Assembly: GCF_003932755.1 (NCBI RefSeq)
Contig: NZ_CP024202.1
Span: 3,782,001-3,846,000, forward strand
Direction: 5' to 3'
Source of the DNA: Methylomicrobium sp. wino1
GTDB taxonomy: Bacteria; Pseudomonadota; Gammaproteobacteria; Methylococcales; Methylomonadaceae
Length of the DNA stretch: 64,000 bases
The position numbers and the translations under genes were made by a program. This document shows positions 36,097 to 44,170 of the stretch, piece after piece (the first letter of the stretch is position 1; each line of letters begins with the position of its first letter). The notes under the pieces are model-generated. The model was not told the DNA's origin, did not search any database, and was given only the letters and a program-made list of their open reading frames with translations.

Positions 36097-36570
36097 ATGA
36101 ACCAAACAGCATTGGCCATCGAAGAGAATGATCCCTTCATGAGTTCCGATTTCGTCGCGGAAATGATCAAGCAATTGCGCGCGCTCGACACCTACGACAC
36201 CTACGAGGGCTGGTCCGAGGAAAAGATCATCGACCCGTTGATCCTAACCAAGGAGCGTAAGCGCGAGATACCGATCGTCGGCGACCCCGATGAGACCACC
36301 GTGGCGCGCATCAAATCCTATTACAACGCAATCGCGTCGTTGATCGAAAAAAAATGCGGACTGATGGCCGTGCCGTTCGTCAATTTGACGCACGAAGGTT
36401 TCGGCCGGGCGCTGGTGATGGTCGGTAAGTTGATCGTGGTCGACAAGACCTTGCGCGACGTGCACCGCTGGGGATTTCCGAGCCTTGAAACACTGAGCGA
36501 GCAGAGTGAAAAGCAGATCGACAAGGCGTTAGAGTTGATCTTGCAATACAAAGAAGTCGCCGAAAGTTGA
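36097..36570 (+). CDS. NifX-associated nitrogen fixation protein (DUF269)
   Basis: A 157-residue protein with TAGAGGAAAC upstream of ATG 36097. It shows the DUF269 pattern: MSSDFVAEMIKQLRALDTYDTYEGWSEEKIIDPLILTKERKREI and FVNLTHEGFGRALVMVGKLIVVDKTLRDVHRWGFPS. These proteins are almost always encoded next to nifX; the biochemical role is not settled, though a link to cofactor assembly is assumed. A gap of about 100 bases after nifX includes a T-run but no clear hairpin. Confidence 0.93.
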   Translation: MNQTALAIEENDPFMSSDFVAEMIKQLRALDTYDTYEGWSEEKIIDPLILTKERKREIPIVGDPDETTVARIKSYYNAIASLIEKKCGLMAVPFVNLTHEGFGRALVMVGKLIVVDKTLRDVHRWGFPSLETLSEQSEKQIDKALELILQYKEVAES

Positions 36571-36580
36571 GGAGATTAAC

Positions 36581-36796
36581 ATGACATCTGAAGACATCAA
36601 ACAATTGGAAAAGCAAGTCAAGAAAACCAAGCGTTTGGCCGGAGAACAGGCCATGGAGCTGCACGATTTGATCGAGGATCGTCTGCCCGACGCTTATCAG
36701 GAATTGATGGGGGTTGCTCAGGCGACCTATGAAGCCTGTAAGGCTTGGGACGAAGCCAATCGAAAATTGCTCGTGGCCCAAGCCGAAACCGCATAG
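36581..36796 (+). CDS. CCE_0567/DUF683-family nif-associated small protein
   Basis: A 71-residue, strongly helical protein (MTSEDIKQLEKQVKKTKRLA, then HDLIEDRLPDAYQELMGVAQATYEACKAWDEA) with GAGGAG before the ATG. It matches the DUF683 family found after the DUF269 gene in nif operons, probably a small helical hairpin. Its function is unknown. It sits between DUF269 and the nif ferredoxin, the standard order. Confidence 0.88.
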   Translation: MTSEDIKQLEKQVKKTKRLAGEQAMELHDLIEDRLPDAYQELMGVAQATYEACKAWDEANRKLLVAQAETA

Positions 36797-36804
36797 GTGA
36801 CATC

Positions 36805-37122
36805 ATGGCTGAACTGGTAACCGGTGTGACTTTCGGCGGGGCAGTTTGGACGCCGTCCTATGTCAGCGAGCTGAATCAGCGTACCTGCATCGGCTGCGGA
36901 CGCTGCTTCAAAGTGTGTCCGCGCGATGTCTTCGATTTGGTCGAGAAAGAAGAGGTGCTCGAAGCGGAGGATTTCGACGACGATTACGGCGACTTCGAAG
37001 ATGACGACGACAACAGCATGGTGATGAGCATCAAGAATGCGAACGATTGCATCGGCTGCGAGGCCTGTTCGAGAGTCTGTCCGAAAAGTTGCTTCACGCA
37101 TCAACATAAGGAAGCTGCCTGA
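36805..37122 (+). CDS. fdxB: nif-specific ferredoxin III (FdxB-type, two [4Fe-4S])
   Basis: From ATG 36805, 105 residues. Cluster motifs are TCIGCGRCFKVCPRDVF and DCIGCEACSRVCPKSCF, separated by a very acidic insert (EAEDFDDDYGDFEDDDDN). This layout is ferredoxin III, nif-specific. It probably carries electrons for cofactor assembly or to nitrogenase reductase. A start at 36745 would read through the end of the upstream gene and is rejected. Confidence 0.92.
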   Translation: MAELVTGVTFGGAVWTPSYVSELNQRTCIGCGRCFKVCPRDVFDLVEKEEVLEAEDFDDDYGDFEDDDDNSMVMSIKNANDCIGCEACSRVCPKSCFTHQHKEAA

Positions 37123-37127
37123 TAGCA

Positions 37128-37438
37128 GTCTAGAGGTAATTATTTACAACCCTCTATCGCTTTCATGCTCCAGCGCTTGTCGTTATACACATTTCTTTGA
37201 GATACGCTGTTGGCCGGCAGTCCAGCGCGATGGCAGCATCACACAATCGCCGGAACTCTGTAGGGTGCGCTGTGCGTACCATGGCGATCCCGCCACTATT
37301 AACCCAAGCCCTTATGGTTTGACCTGGGTAGGTTTTCGGACCTTAGGTACGCGCAGCGTACCCTACAATTTATGTATAACGATGAGTGCAGAGCGTGGCA
37401 ATGAGAATTGACGGGGGACTGAATTGTTACGTCTAGAG
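37128..37438. repeat. Possible MITE inside the nif operon
   Basis: GTCTAGAG occurs at both 37128-37135 and 37431-37438, like an 8-bp target duplication. Just inside are imperfect inverted arms, including GTCGTTATACA on the left and TGTATAACGAT on the right. In the centre GTAGGGTGCGCTGTGCGTAC (37260-37279) faces its near-complement at 37346-37366. There is no coding sequence in it. Confidence 0.5.
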
Positions 37439-37452
37439 TCTAGTGAGGTTTT

Positions 37453-37563
37453 ATGTTCAAGCTAAAGTCCGGACAGTTGCTTGCCGCGATATCCGCTGCT
37501 GCATTCGTAGCTTTAATGGTGTATTTGACCATCAGTGATTTGCATCTTGCCGGTCCCTATTAA
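37453..37563 (+). CDS. Small single-pass membrane protein in the nif operon
   Basis: A 36-residue frame, ATG 37453 to TAA 37563, with GAGG four bases before the ATG. The peptide begins MFKLKSGQLLAAISAAAFVA and continues LMVYLTISDLHLAGPY: basic N-terminus, one hydrophobic span, polar tail. It ends 13 bases before nifW, whose GGAG sits in the gap. I know no family. The good ribosome site, membrane-like composition and tight spacing support it being real, but it is short. Confidence 0.45.
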   Translation: MFKLKSGQLLAAISAAAFVALMVYLTISDLHLAGPY

Positions 37564-37576
37564 CCCGGAGAAAACC

Positions 37577-37891
37577 ATGAGTTTGTTAGAAGAAATCGAA
37601 GAGTTGGAATCGGCCGAAGATTTTTTGCAGTATTTCGAGTTGGCTTATGATCCGTCGGTCGTGCATGTCAACCGCTTGCATATTCTGCAGCGTTTTCACG
37701 ACTATCTGGCCCAGGCAGCCGACAAAATGCCGGAGAATGACGAAGCGCTTGGGGCGGTTTATAAGCAATTATTATTGCGCGCCTATAACGATTTCGTCGA
37801 ATCCGACGCGCAGACCGAAAAAGTCTTCAAGGTCTTCAAGATGGGCGAGTCGCAAACCGTGTTCGTGCCCTTGGGCGACATCCGATTATGA
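37577..37891 (+). CDS. nifW: Nitrogenase-protective protein NifW
   Basis: A 104-residue protein with GGAG six bases before the ATG. The sequence LLEEIEELESAEDFLQYFEL followed by YDPSVVHVNRLHILQRFHDYL is the NifW signature. NifW associates with MoFe protein and helps its maturation or protection against oxygen, and also interacts with NifZ. Its stop overlaps the nifZ start by four bases (ATGA). Confidence 0.95.
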   Translation: MSLLEEIEELESAEDFLQYFELAYDPSVVHVNRLHILQRFHDYLAQAADKMPENDEALGAVYKQLLLRAYNDFVESDAQTEKVFKVFKMGESQTVFVPLGDIRL

Positions 37892-38367
37892 TCGAGGAGC
37901 GTTTCGACGAAGAACGCTTCGATTTCGGCGAAGCGGTTCGCGTGACCCGCAACGTGCGCAACGACGGCACCTATCCGGGTATGGCCATCGGCGAATTGCT
38001 GGTGCGGCGCGGTTGCGTCGGTCATGTCATCGAAATGGGCACGTTTCTGCAGGACCAGGTGATTTACACGGTGCATTTTCTCGACCAGGGTCGCATGGTC
38101 GGCTGCCGCGCCGAGGAATTGATTCCGGCCGGAGAGCCGTGGAATCCGAGTCGCTTCGAATTTCGAGACAAGGTCGTGAGCACGATCGACTTGGGTATTC
38201 AGGGGAAAATTGTCGCTGAGCAGGGACAGGAGGGCGAAATTCTCAAAGTGCTGAGGGATTTCAAGCCGATTCAATATTATGTCCGCTTCCCCGGCAGAAC
38301 GCTGCAAGTGCCCGAAACGGTGTTGCAACCGGCCCATCCGGAAGCCTTCGCCGAACCGGAGGATTGA
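37888..38367 (+). CDS. nifZ: Nitrogenase maturation protein NifZ
   Basis: A 159-residue protein containing two SH3-like NifZ modules: FGEAVRVTRNVRNDGTYPG with VGHVIEMGTFLQDQVIYTVHFL, and KIVAEQGQEGEILKVLRDFKPIQYYVRFPGRTLQVPE. NifZ is needed for formation of the second P-cluster of MoFe protein. It is coupled to nifW by a four-base overlap and is followed by nifM with one base between. Confidence 0.95.
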   Translation: MIEERFDEERFDFGEAVRVTRNVRNDGTYPGMAIGELLVRRGCVGHVIEMGTFLQDQVIYTVHFLDQGRMVGCRAEELIPAGEPWNPSRFEFRDKVVSTIDLGIQGKIVAEQGQEGEILKVLRDFKPIQYYVRFPGRTLQVPETVLQPAHPEAFAEPED

Positions 38368-38368
38368 T

Positions 38369-39226
38369 ATGAACGCAATTATTGCCGAAACCATCGCTAG
38401 TGTCGAGCCCTATACGCTGTTGCGAGCGTCTCTGGCCCTGTTCCAAAAGCCGCCTGCTGAACTCGATGCCGGACAGTTGCGACGAGTCGAAAGACAGGCG
38501 CGGAGCGAATTCGATATCGAATCGCGCGTGCTACGTTCGAGCGAGGCCACGGACGTGATCGTCACCGATGCAGAACTGGACGCGGCATACCGGGAGGTGC
38601 GCGGCCGATTCGACGATGACGGCGAATTCGATGCGGCGCTCGCCGGGAACAGACTCGATGCCGAGTGCTTGCGCGCGGCCTTATTTCGGCAATGCAAGGT
38701 CAATACGGTTATGGAAAAAGTCGCTTCCCGTTCGCCCGAGGTCAGCGAGGTCGAGATCGGTATTTATTATCACACCCATCCCGACAAATTCAATTTGCCG
38801 GAACGCCGAGCGGTGTGTCATATCCTGATCACGGTCAATCCGGAATATGCCGAAAACAGCCGTGAGAAGGCGCTGCAATGCATTCATGAACTACAGTTTA
38901 AACTGCAACGTAAGCCTCATAAATTCGAGGATTTGGCGTTGAAACATTCCGAATGTCCGACCGCGCTGCAAGGCGGAATACTCGGCGTGTTCGCCCGGGG
39001 CACGTTGTATCCCGAAATCGACGAAGCGCTGTTTGCATTGAAAAAAAACGACATCAGCGGCATCGTCGAAACCGAAATCGGCTTCCATTTGCTCCAGTGC
39101 GTCGAAATTCATAAGGCGAAAACGCTGTCCCTGCAAAAGGCGACGCCGAAAATACGGCAAATCATGCAGGAACGATATAGGCGTAATTGCCAACGGTCCT
39201 GGTTGGCCGGGTTGTCCAGGGAATAG
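38369..39226 (+). CDS. nifM: NifM, parvulin-type peptidyl-prolyl isomerase for NifH maturation
   Basis: A 285-residue protein from ATG 38369. The N-terminal helical SurA-like part (YTLLRASLALFQKPPAELDAGQLRRV) is followed by a parvulin domain: ERRAVCHILITVNPEYAENSREKAL, LALKHSECPTALQGGILGVFARGTLYPEIDEALFALKKNDISGIVETEIGFHLLQC. NifM is required for folding/stability of the Fe protein NifH. An upstream start at 38279 would overlap nifZ without family support. Confidence 0.95.
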   Translation: MNAIIAETIASVEPYTLLRASLALFQKPPAELDAGQLRRVERQARSEFDIESRVLRSSEATDVIVTDAELDAAYREVRGRFDDDGEFDAALAGNRLDAECLRAALFRQCKVNTVMEKVASRSPEVSEVEIGIYYHTHPDKFNLPERRAVCHILITVNPEYAENSREKALQCIHELQFKLQRKPHKFEDLALKHSECPTALQGGILGVFARGTLYPEIDEALFALKKNDISGIVETEIGFHLLQCVEIHKAKTLSLQKATPKIRQIMQERYRRNCQRSWLAGLSRE

Positions 39227-39763
39227 AGAATAGTTCGCCGTTGCCCAAACTCCGGTTTGGGAAACCCTTCACGCAAGCTCCTGTTTGCCGGGTTCTGGAG
39301 GCTGGAGCTCATACGCATCAGATGAGCGTTACGGATCGGGGCTTCGATAAAAGCCATGGCTATTGAACTTCAATAGCTTCGATAGTCGCGACGAAGGCGT
39401 CGCTCCCACTAGGGTTTCGAATACTCTGTGGGAGCGATTCCCAGATCGCGATTTCGAAGCCGGATGTGTTAGATCACAATAAATGGTATCGAGGCCGCAC
39501 CCAGGATGACAGAGTGGTATCAACGTTTGATGTATAGCGGTGACTGCCCCAGTTCCAAGGCGATCAAGGAAGATTGAACAAGCGATTCGGTCTGCAACCC
39601 ATTGTTATCCAAAAGGATATATATATCAGGTTTGATTCAGATTGTGTCAATTTTGGGAAACTAGGGATTGGGAATGATAGAAATGATTATCGGCGGCCGG
39701 TTACATGATCCATTTACTATTTATCAATCACTGGTTACATCATAAAACTTACGCGGAGCATTT
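39227..39763. other. Intergenic region between nifM and clpX with REP-like repeats
   Basis: CCCAAACTCCGGTTTGGG (39244-39261) is a perfect short palindrome. At about 39386-39452, TCGCGACGAAGGCGTCGCTC faces an imperfect complement containing GTGGGAGCGATTCCCAGATC. No gene is visible. A promoter for clpX would have to lie here, but no sigma-54 or sigma-70 match is convincing. Confidence 0.5.
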
Positions 39764-41056
39764 ATGCAAAAACCAAATAAAACATGTTCCTTTTGCGGTG
39801 TCGTGGCATCGGTCGACGTGCCGTTGATCGCGGGCAACGACGGACAGATTTGCGAAGCTTGCGTGACCTTGGCCAATCAGGTCGTTTCAAGCTGGGGCAA
39901 GAAAAAGCAACTGGCCGAAATGCACGGACCGTTGCCGAAGCCGGCCGAAATCAAGAAATTACTGGACGAATACATCATCGGACAGAATCTGGCCAAGGAA
40001 ATTCTGTCGGTCGCGGTGTACAACCATTACAAACGCTTGAAGCACGAAAGCGCACAAATAGGCGGGTTGGGCGATTCCGACGACGGCGTCGAAATCGGCA
40101 AGTCCAATATCTTGCTGATCGGTCCATCCGGAACCGGCAAGACGCTGCTGGCCAGCACGCTGGCCAAGATCGTCGGCGTGCCGTTCGTCGTCGCCGACGC
40201 GACGACGCTCACTCAGGCCGGCTATGTCGGCGACGATGTCGAGAATATTCTGGTGCGCTTGCTTGATGTCGCCGAAGGCCATATCGGTAAAGCCGAATGG
40301 GGCATCGTGTATCTGGACGAGGTCGACAAGATCGCCCGCAGTCCGGAACAGGCCTTCGGCACTCGAGACGTGTCCGGCGAAGGCGTGCAACAGGCGTTGC
40401 TGCGTTTGGTAGAAGGATCGCATGTCAAAGTACCGAACAAAGGCCGCCGCAAGGACGGCAGTAACGCCGATTCGGTCATCGTCGATACCCGCAATATATT
40501 GTTCATCGCCGGCGGCGCTTTTCCGGGCCTCGAAAAGCATGTCGAAAAACGTCTGATACCGAAGAATACCGCGATCGGTTTTCATCGCGAGGTTGATCGT
40601 TCCGATGAAAGGCCGGATTTGGAAGCGTTGCTCAATGCGACCGAACCGGACGATTTGAAACGCTTCGGTTTGATTCCCGAATTCATCGGCCGATTTCCGG
40701 TGTTGGCTCCCTTGGAGCCGCTCGATGTCGACGCGTTGATTCAAATCCTGACCGAACCGAAAAACGCGCTGATCAAACAATACCAGTATCTGTTCGCTTA
40801 TGACGGCGTCAAGCTCGAATTCACGACGGATGCCTTGGTCGAGATCGCCGAAAGGGCAATCGCGCGCAACACCGGCGCGCGCGGCTTGCGCAGCATCATG
40901 GAGACGATCTTGCGCAAGGCGATGTTCGATCTGCCGACCCGAGACGATGTCAAGACCGGCATCGTCGATGCCGATGTCGTAAATAACGGTGCGCAGCTCA
41001 AGTTGATCGAGCACGACGAGGAGTCGCCGTTACGGAAACAGGCCGGGGCAGGGTAG
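39764..41056 (+). CDS. clpX: ClpX paralogue of the nif region
   Basis: A 430-residue AAA+ unfoldase. The zinc domain has CSFCG and CEACV (residues 8-11 and 30-34). Walker A is [10 protein letters not shown] (about 119-128), Walker [11 protein letters not shown], followed by the long [14 protein letters not shown] pore region and [42 protein letters not shown]. ClpX feeds tagged proteins to ClpP. The nifM-clpX order is that of Azotobacter vinelandii, whose second ClpX controls levels of NifB and NifEN. No clpP or lon lies next to it, unlike the housekeeping copy, so this is probably the nif-specific paralogue. Confidence 0.93.
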   Translation: MQKPNKTCSFCGVVASVDVPLIAGNDGQICEACVTLANQVVSSWGKKKQLAEMHGPLPKPAEIKKLLDEYIIGQNLAKEILSVAVYNHYKRLKHESAQIGGLGDSDDGVEIGKSNILLIGPSGTGKTLLASTLAKIVGVPFVVADATTLTQAGYVGDDVENILVRLLDVAEGHIGKAEWGIVYLDEVDKIARSPEQAFGTRDVSGEGVQQALLRLVEGSHVKVPNKGRRKDGSNADSVIVDTRNILFIAGGAFPGLEKHVEKRLIPKNTAIGFHREVDRSDERPDLEALLNATEPDDLKRFGLIPEFIGRFPVLAPLEPLDVDALIQILTEPKNALIKQYQYLFAYDGVKLEFTTDALVEIAERAIARNTGARGLRSIMETILRKAMFDLPTRDDVKTGIVDADVVNNGAQLKLIEHDEESPLRKQAGAG

Positions 41057-41116
41057 GTTGGGTTTACCCTAGAGGGCATAAAAGGCGATAGCCGTAATCC
41101 GACCGTTGTGCCCCAT

Positions 41117-41143
41117 GTCGGGTTACGCTGGCGCTAACCCGAC
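41117..41143. repeat. REP-like palindrome
   Basis: GTCGGGTTA (41117-41125) and TAACCCGAC (41135-41143) pair perfectly around CGCTGGCGC and are followed by CTACGC. The same layout occurs at 30263 and 44891. Confidence 0.7.
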
Positions 41144-41183
41144 CTACGCGACTGATACCAAACAACCATCGAGAGAAGACGAT

Positions 41184-41804
41184 ATGAGCACCGAAGATAA
41201 AATACGCAAGCAACTAGCCGAAAACCCTATCATCCTCTATATGAAAGGCGTTCCGTCCGAGCCGCAGTGCGGTTTCTCGGCGAAAACGGTCGGAATATTA
41301 AACGCCACCGGAATTCCGTTTGCCTATGTCGATGTGCTGGCAGCGCCATTCATAAGAGAAAAACTGCCGAAGATTTCGCATTGGCCGACCTATCCGCAAC
41401 TATTCGTCAACGGCGAACTGGTCGGCGGCTGCGATATCGTCGAAGCGATGCATAACGACGGTAGCTTGCTCCCGCTGCTGCAAAATGCAATAAGCGGAAC
41501 CGACGAGCCGGCAACGGCGAACGAGGCAATCTCGCACGCCGAAGTCGAAAGATTGATCAAAAGCGCCTACCCCGACGCAAGAATAGAGATCGACGGCGAA
41601 GGCTGCAATCTGTCGATTACTGTTGTCAGCGAAGCGTTTGCAGGTTTGTCGTTGGTCAAGCAACAACAAGGCGTCATGGCGGTCTTGGCCGACGTCTTGG
41701 CATCGGGCCGCTTGCATGCGGTATCGCTGAAAACTTTAACGCCCGAACAACGGCGGGAGCAAGCCGAAAATCCGGCCGCCGGTTTGCTGCAAATTCAAGT
41801 GTGA
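41184..41804 (+). CDS. Monothiol glutaredoxin (CGFS) fused to a BolA-like domain
   Basis: From ATG 41184, with GAGAGAAG upstream, 206 residues. The first half is a Grx4/Grx5-type monothiol glutaredoxin: NPIILYMKGVPSEPQCGFSA with the CGFS active site, WPTYPQLFVNGELVGGCDIV. The second half (about 119-190) is BolA-like: HAEVERLIKSAYPDARIEIDGEGCNLSITVVSEAFAGLSLVKQQQGVMAVL. CGFS glutaredoxins carry [2Fe-2S] clusters and form complexes with BolA proteins; here both partners are one chain. A glutaredoxin follows clpX in the Azotobacter nif region, so a role in Fe-S supply for nitrogenase is likely. Confidence 0.88.
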   Translation: MSTEDKIRKQLAENPIILYMKGVPSEPQCGFSAKTVGILNATGIPFAYVDVLAAPFIREKLPKISHWPTYPQLFVNGELVGGCDIVEAMHNDGSLLPLLQNAISGTDEPATANEAISHAEVERLIKSAYPDARIEIDGEGCNLSITVVSEAFAGLSLVKQQQGVMAVLADVLASGRLHAVSLKTLTPEQRREQAENPAAGLLQIQV

Positions 41805-41969
41805 CGGAGCGTCTGCGATGACAAGAGTAGGCATTTTTTTCTGAGCCGATACCGGTAGGAAAAGAATGGTCGCCAAAACGATCGCGAAAAAAATCGGACC
41901 GGTTGCCAATAAGCCGGTGAATATACGGACAGTTTCGGTCGAAGATTTAATCCCCTATCGATATATTGA
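41805..41969. other. Intergenic region after the grx-bolA gene
   Basis: About 165 bases without a gene. A short frame near 41865 (MVAKTIAKKIGPVANKPVNIRTVSVE) is open but without family character. Confidence 0.35.
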
Positions 41970-42098
41970 TATACTTCGCGCGGTCACATTTGCGGTTTTC
42001 TAACGCGCTCTTTTGTCCGAGAGCGGCGTTGCGAAAACAGTTACATAGCTTGCTATGCGCCTGTTTTCGCGCCTTGCTACCGAACAAAATAACAAGGC
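41970..42098. repeat. Dispersed repeat, copy A
   Basis: Begins TATACTTCGCGCGGTCACAT and contains CTAACGCGCTCTTTTGTCC and GCGTTGCGAAAACAG. It is related to the elements at 50731 and 63401. It carries a strong hairpin: GCGAAAACAG (42031-42040) and CTGTTTTCGC (42061-42070), with inner arms CATAGC/GCTATG. It ends exactly where the hicB remnant begins. Confidence 0.65.
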
Positions 42099-42215
42099 GA
42101 TACCTTTGAAGAATTACTGTCGAATTTGTATGAGGCAGTGGAAGCCTGTCTCTCTGTAGACTTGGAGCAAATTGAAATCTCCAAAGATGACAAGGTATTG
42201 GAGCTTGCCGTGTGA
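42099..42215 (+). pseudogene. hicB: HicB antitoxin C-terminal remnant
   Basis: From GAT at 42099 the frame reads DTFEELLSNLYEAVEACLSV then DLEQIEISKDDKVLELAV and stops at 42213-42215, overlapping the HicA start. This is the C-terminal half of a HicB-like antitoxin. The N-terminal half is missing; repeat copy A directly abuts the break. No start codon is available. Confidence 0.7.
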
Positions 42216-42418
42216 AATCAATTTCTGGCAAACAGTTTTCTAAAATTCTTGAAAATCACGGTTGGCGTTTAGTTCAAGTAAACGGTAATCACCATGTTTA
42301 TATGAGGCAAGGAAATCCTGCCCGTATTTCCTTGCCTGTACATGGCAATGAAGATTTGAAAATCGGTTTGCTCAAGCATTTTATGAAAGTTGCCGGTATT
42401 ACTGAAAGTGACTTGTAA
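42212..42418 (+). CDS. hicA: HicA-like mRNA interferase
   Basis: A 68-residue protein from a GTG at 42212: MKSISGKQFSKILENHGWRL then VQVNGNHHVYMRQGNPARISLPVHGNEDLKIGLLKHFMKVAG. This is a complete HicA with the conserved His of GNHHVY and the dsRBD-like fold. HicA degrades mRNA. The antitoxin gene upstream is truncated, so an intact toxin without its neighbour antitoxin would need to be unexpressed, inactive or controlled in trans. Confidence 0.82.
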   Translation: MKSISGKQFSKILENHGWRLVQVNGNHHVYMRQGNPARISLPVHGNEDLKIGLLKHFMKVAGITESDL

Positions 42419-42441
42419 ACTTTGCCTAACCCAACTCACCG

Positions 42442-43404
42442 TCATAGATAATAAGGATTGATGATCCAATCGCGCAGCACGGCTTCGTCTCGCTGCGGCA
42501 GATAGGCGAAATCGCCGCAGATGTCCTTGTAAACCGCCTGTGCGCTGTAGGGCGATACGAGCTTGCCTTTGATCATATAAAAAAACCACGCGAATGGGTA
42601 CCCGGCCTGGCGGTCGAAGCGGGTAAGCAGGCCATTCAATGTATTGCCTTTTTTGCCGGCCAGGTCTTCCAGATAGGGCAGGCGTTTGTGTTGAATATTG
42701 ATGATTTCGGCATTGACGATCTGTTCTCCGAATCGGCCGGTGTGTTGCGACGGCCGAATCATCCAGTCTTCTGTCAGTAATTGTTTTTGGCCGGCGCTGC
42801 TGCGGTTCCAGTCGTCTATGAAGCGCTGCACGGGATGTTCGAAGGCGTGATGCCTATTGATAGCGTCCATGAATAATTTGATATCGGTTTTTCGCCGGTA
42901 GGCGTAGCGCGATGTGCCGACCGGAACGTTTTCAATTCCGGCCGGGTTCAGCGGGTCGATGATTTCTTCCATATCTTCCGGCGGCGCATGGTCATTTATC
43001 AGTAAACGGTCAAATACTTCACGTGTTTTATCGATTTCGATCAGCATGAACTCTTCGCCGCAGGTGCCGGTTTGCACGACAAAGTACAAGGATTGCCCGG
43101 AGTGCCGCGTCGCGATCAGTTTATGTTCGCGTGCATGATCTATCAAGGTTTGCAGGTTTTGGCCGCATTCGATGAAGGTCCGTTCGCACCATTCGATCAA
43201 GTCGTGAGCGACGCGTTTCCCTTCGGCGTCGACTACACCGCCGACCCGGTACCATTCTTCGCCGACCCAGACCAAGCGAACCGGATGGTCGGGAATTAAT
43301 GACTGCAAGGTCTTTATGAGTAGGTCGTCGTTCGGGCCCGGTATCAATTTCTTGCATGTTTCGGCAAGTATGCGGCTGCTAACCAATATAGGCGATTCAT
43401 TCAT
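42442..43404 (-). CDS. Hypothetical protein at the end of the nifHDK operon
   Basis: A 320-residue protein starting MNESPILVSSRILAETCKKL. No membrane segment or signal peptide is seen. Recognisable stretches are LVWVGEEWYRVGGVVDAEGKRV, LYFVVQTGTCGEEFMLIEIDKTREVFDRLL and QAGYPFAWFFYMIKGKLVSPYSAQAVYKDICGDFAYLPQRDEAVLRDW. I do not recognise the family. Its start overlaps the end of the LRV gene by 8 bases, so it is part of the nifHDKT operon, which implies co-expression under nitrogen-fixing conditions. Confidence 0.6.
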   Translation of the reverse strand: MNESPILVSSRILAETCKKLIPGPNDDLLIKTLQSLIPDHPVRLVWVGEEWYRVGGVVDAEGKRVAHDLIEWCERTFIECGQNLQTLIDHAREHKLIATRHSGQSLYFVVQTGTCGEEFMLIEIDKTREVFDRLLINDHAPPEDMEEIIDPLNPAGIENVPVGTSRYAYRRKTDIKLFMDAINRHHAFEHPVQRFIDDWNRSSAGQKQLLTEDWMIRPSQHTGRFGEQIVNAEIINIQHKRLPYLEDLAGKKGNTLNGLLTRFDRQAGYPFAWFFYMIKGKLVSPYSAQAVYKDICGDFAYLPQRDEAVLRDWIINPYYL

Positions 43405-44164
43405 GTTCGGCTCTATCGTAACTTATGCCAATCAGGCGTTTTTGTACCAGTTCCCGCACATCCGGCTCCGGGTCTTCCGACACTATCCGCAAGTCGGGTA
43501 GGGACGCACGCCGTGCGGCGGTATAGCGCACTAGCCAATCGCCGTCGTGTAACAAGACAGTCAGATCGTCGGGTGCCATGCGTTCGGCCAGAATGCGCCG
43601 TATTTCCGGCGCAGGGTCATGTATCATCAAACCCAAACTGATTTCGGGCAATCGTTCGGCGACGATCTGCCGTACCTTCAAGTCGTCGTCCTTGATGAAA
43701 CGGAACAGGCGACCCGGCGACAACCGTCTGGCGACCTTCATCCGGACGAAATAATCTTCGTCATCAGCCAAGCGTTCCAGATGTTCGAGGTCGATGCGGT
43801 CCGCTACGGTGATGCGAACTTCTCGGTCCGGGTCGGCTATCAGTCGCAGTAATTGTTGCTGAGGCAAGCGGTAGGCCACTGCTCGACGGACGACTTCGTC
43901 CTCGTCGTCGATTATCTCGGCCAATACTGTCAATGGTGCATAGCGAACCGCGACCGCGCGCCGCTCCCAGAAATTGTCATGCAAAAAACTCACGGCATAT
44001 TCCGGATTGACGCGGAAAAATCGGTCGATTTGCCGGCCGCTTTCAGCCGCTACGCAGGTATCCCCAGGCATGCAGCGCCCCATTAGCAGTGTTTTGCTAC
44101 GAAACCGGCACAGACTGCAATCGGCCATAGGTATCGTAACGGGGCGTTGCTCACCTGTCATCAT
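43397..44164 (-). CDS. LRV (leucine-rich repeat variant) [4Fe-4S] protein of the nif operon
   Basis: A 255-residue protein. The N-terminal cluster domain has CSLCRFRSKTLLMGRCMPGDTC (four Cys at about 16-37). Some eight helical repeats of about 24 residues follow, each with an R-R/V-A-x-R-L pattern (DEDEVVRRAVAYRLPQQQLLRL, DPDREVRITVADRIDLEHLERL, DDEDYFVRMKVARRLSP). This matches the Azotobacter LRV protein encoded near nif genes, whose repeat structure with an Fe-S cluster is known. The role is unknown but context supports nitrogenase maturation. Confidence 0.85.
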   Translation of the reverse strand: MMTGEQRPVTIPMADCSLCRFRSKTLLMGRCMPGDTCVAAESGRQIDRFFRVNPEYAVSFLHDNFWERRAVAVRYAPLTVLAEIIDDEDEVVRRAVAYRLPQQQLLRLIADPDREVRITVADRIDLEHLERLADDEDYFVRMKVARRLSPGRLFRFIKDDDLKVRQIVAERLPEISLGLMIHDPAPEIRRILAERMAPDDLTVLLHDGDWLVRYTAARRASLPDLRIVSEDPEPDVRELVQKRLIGISYDRAEHE

Positions 44165-44170
44165 GTTGTC

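Noticed and set aside
39959..41014. A 351-codon minus-strand ORF
   Set aside because: Antisense to clpX, with low-complexity-like translation and no neighbouring signals.
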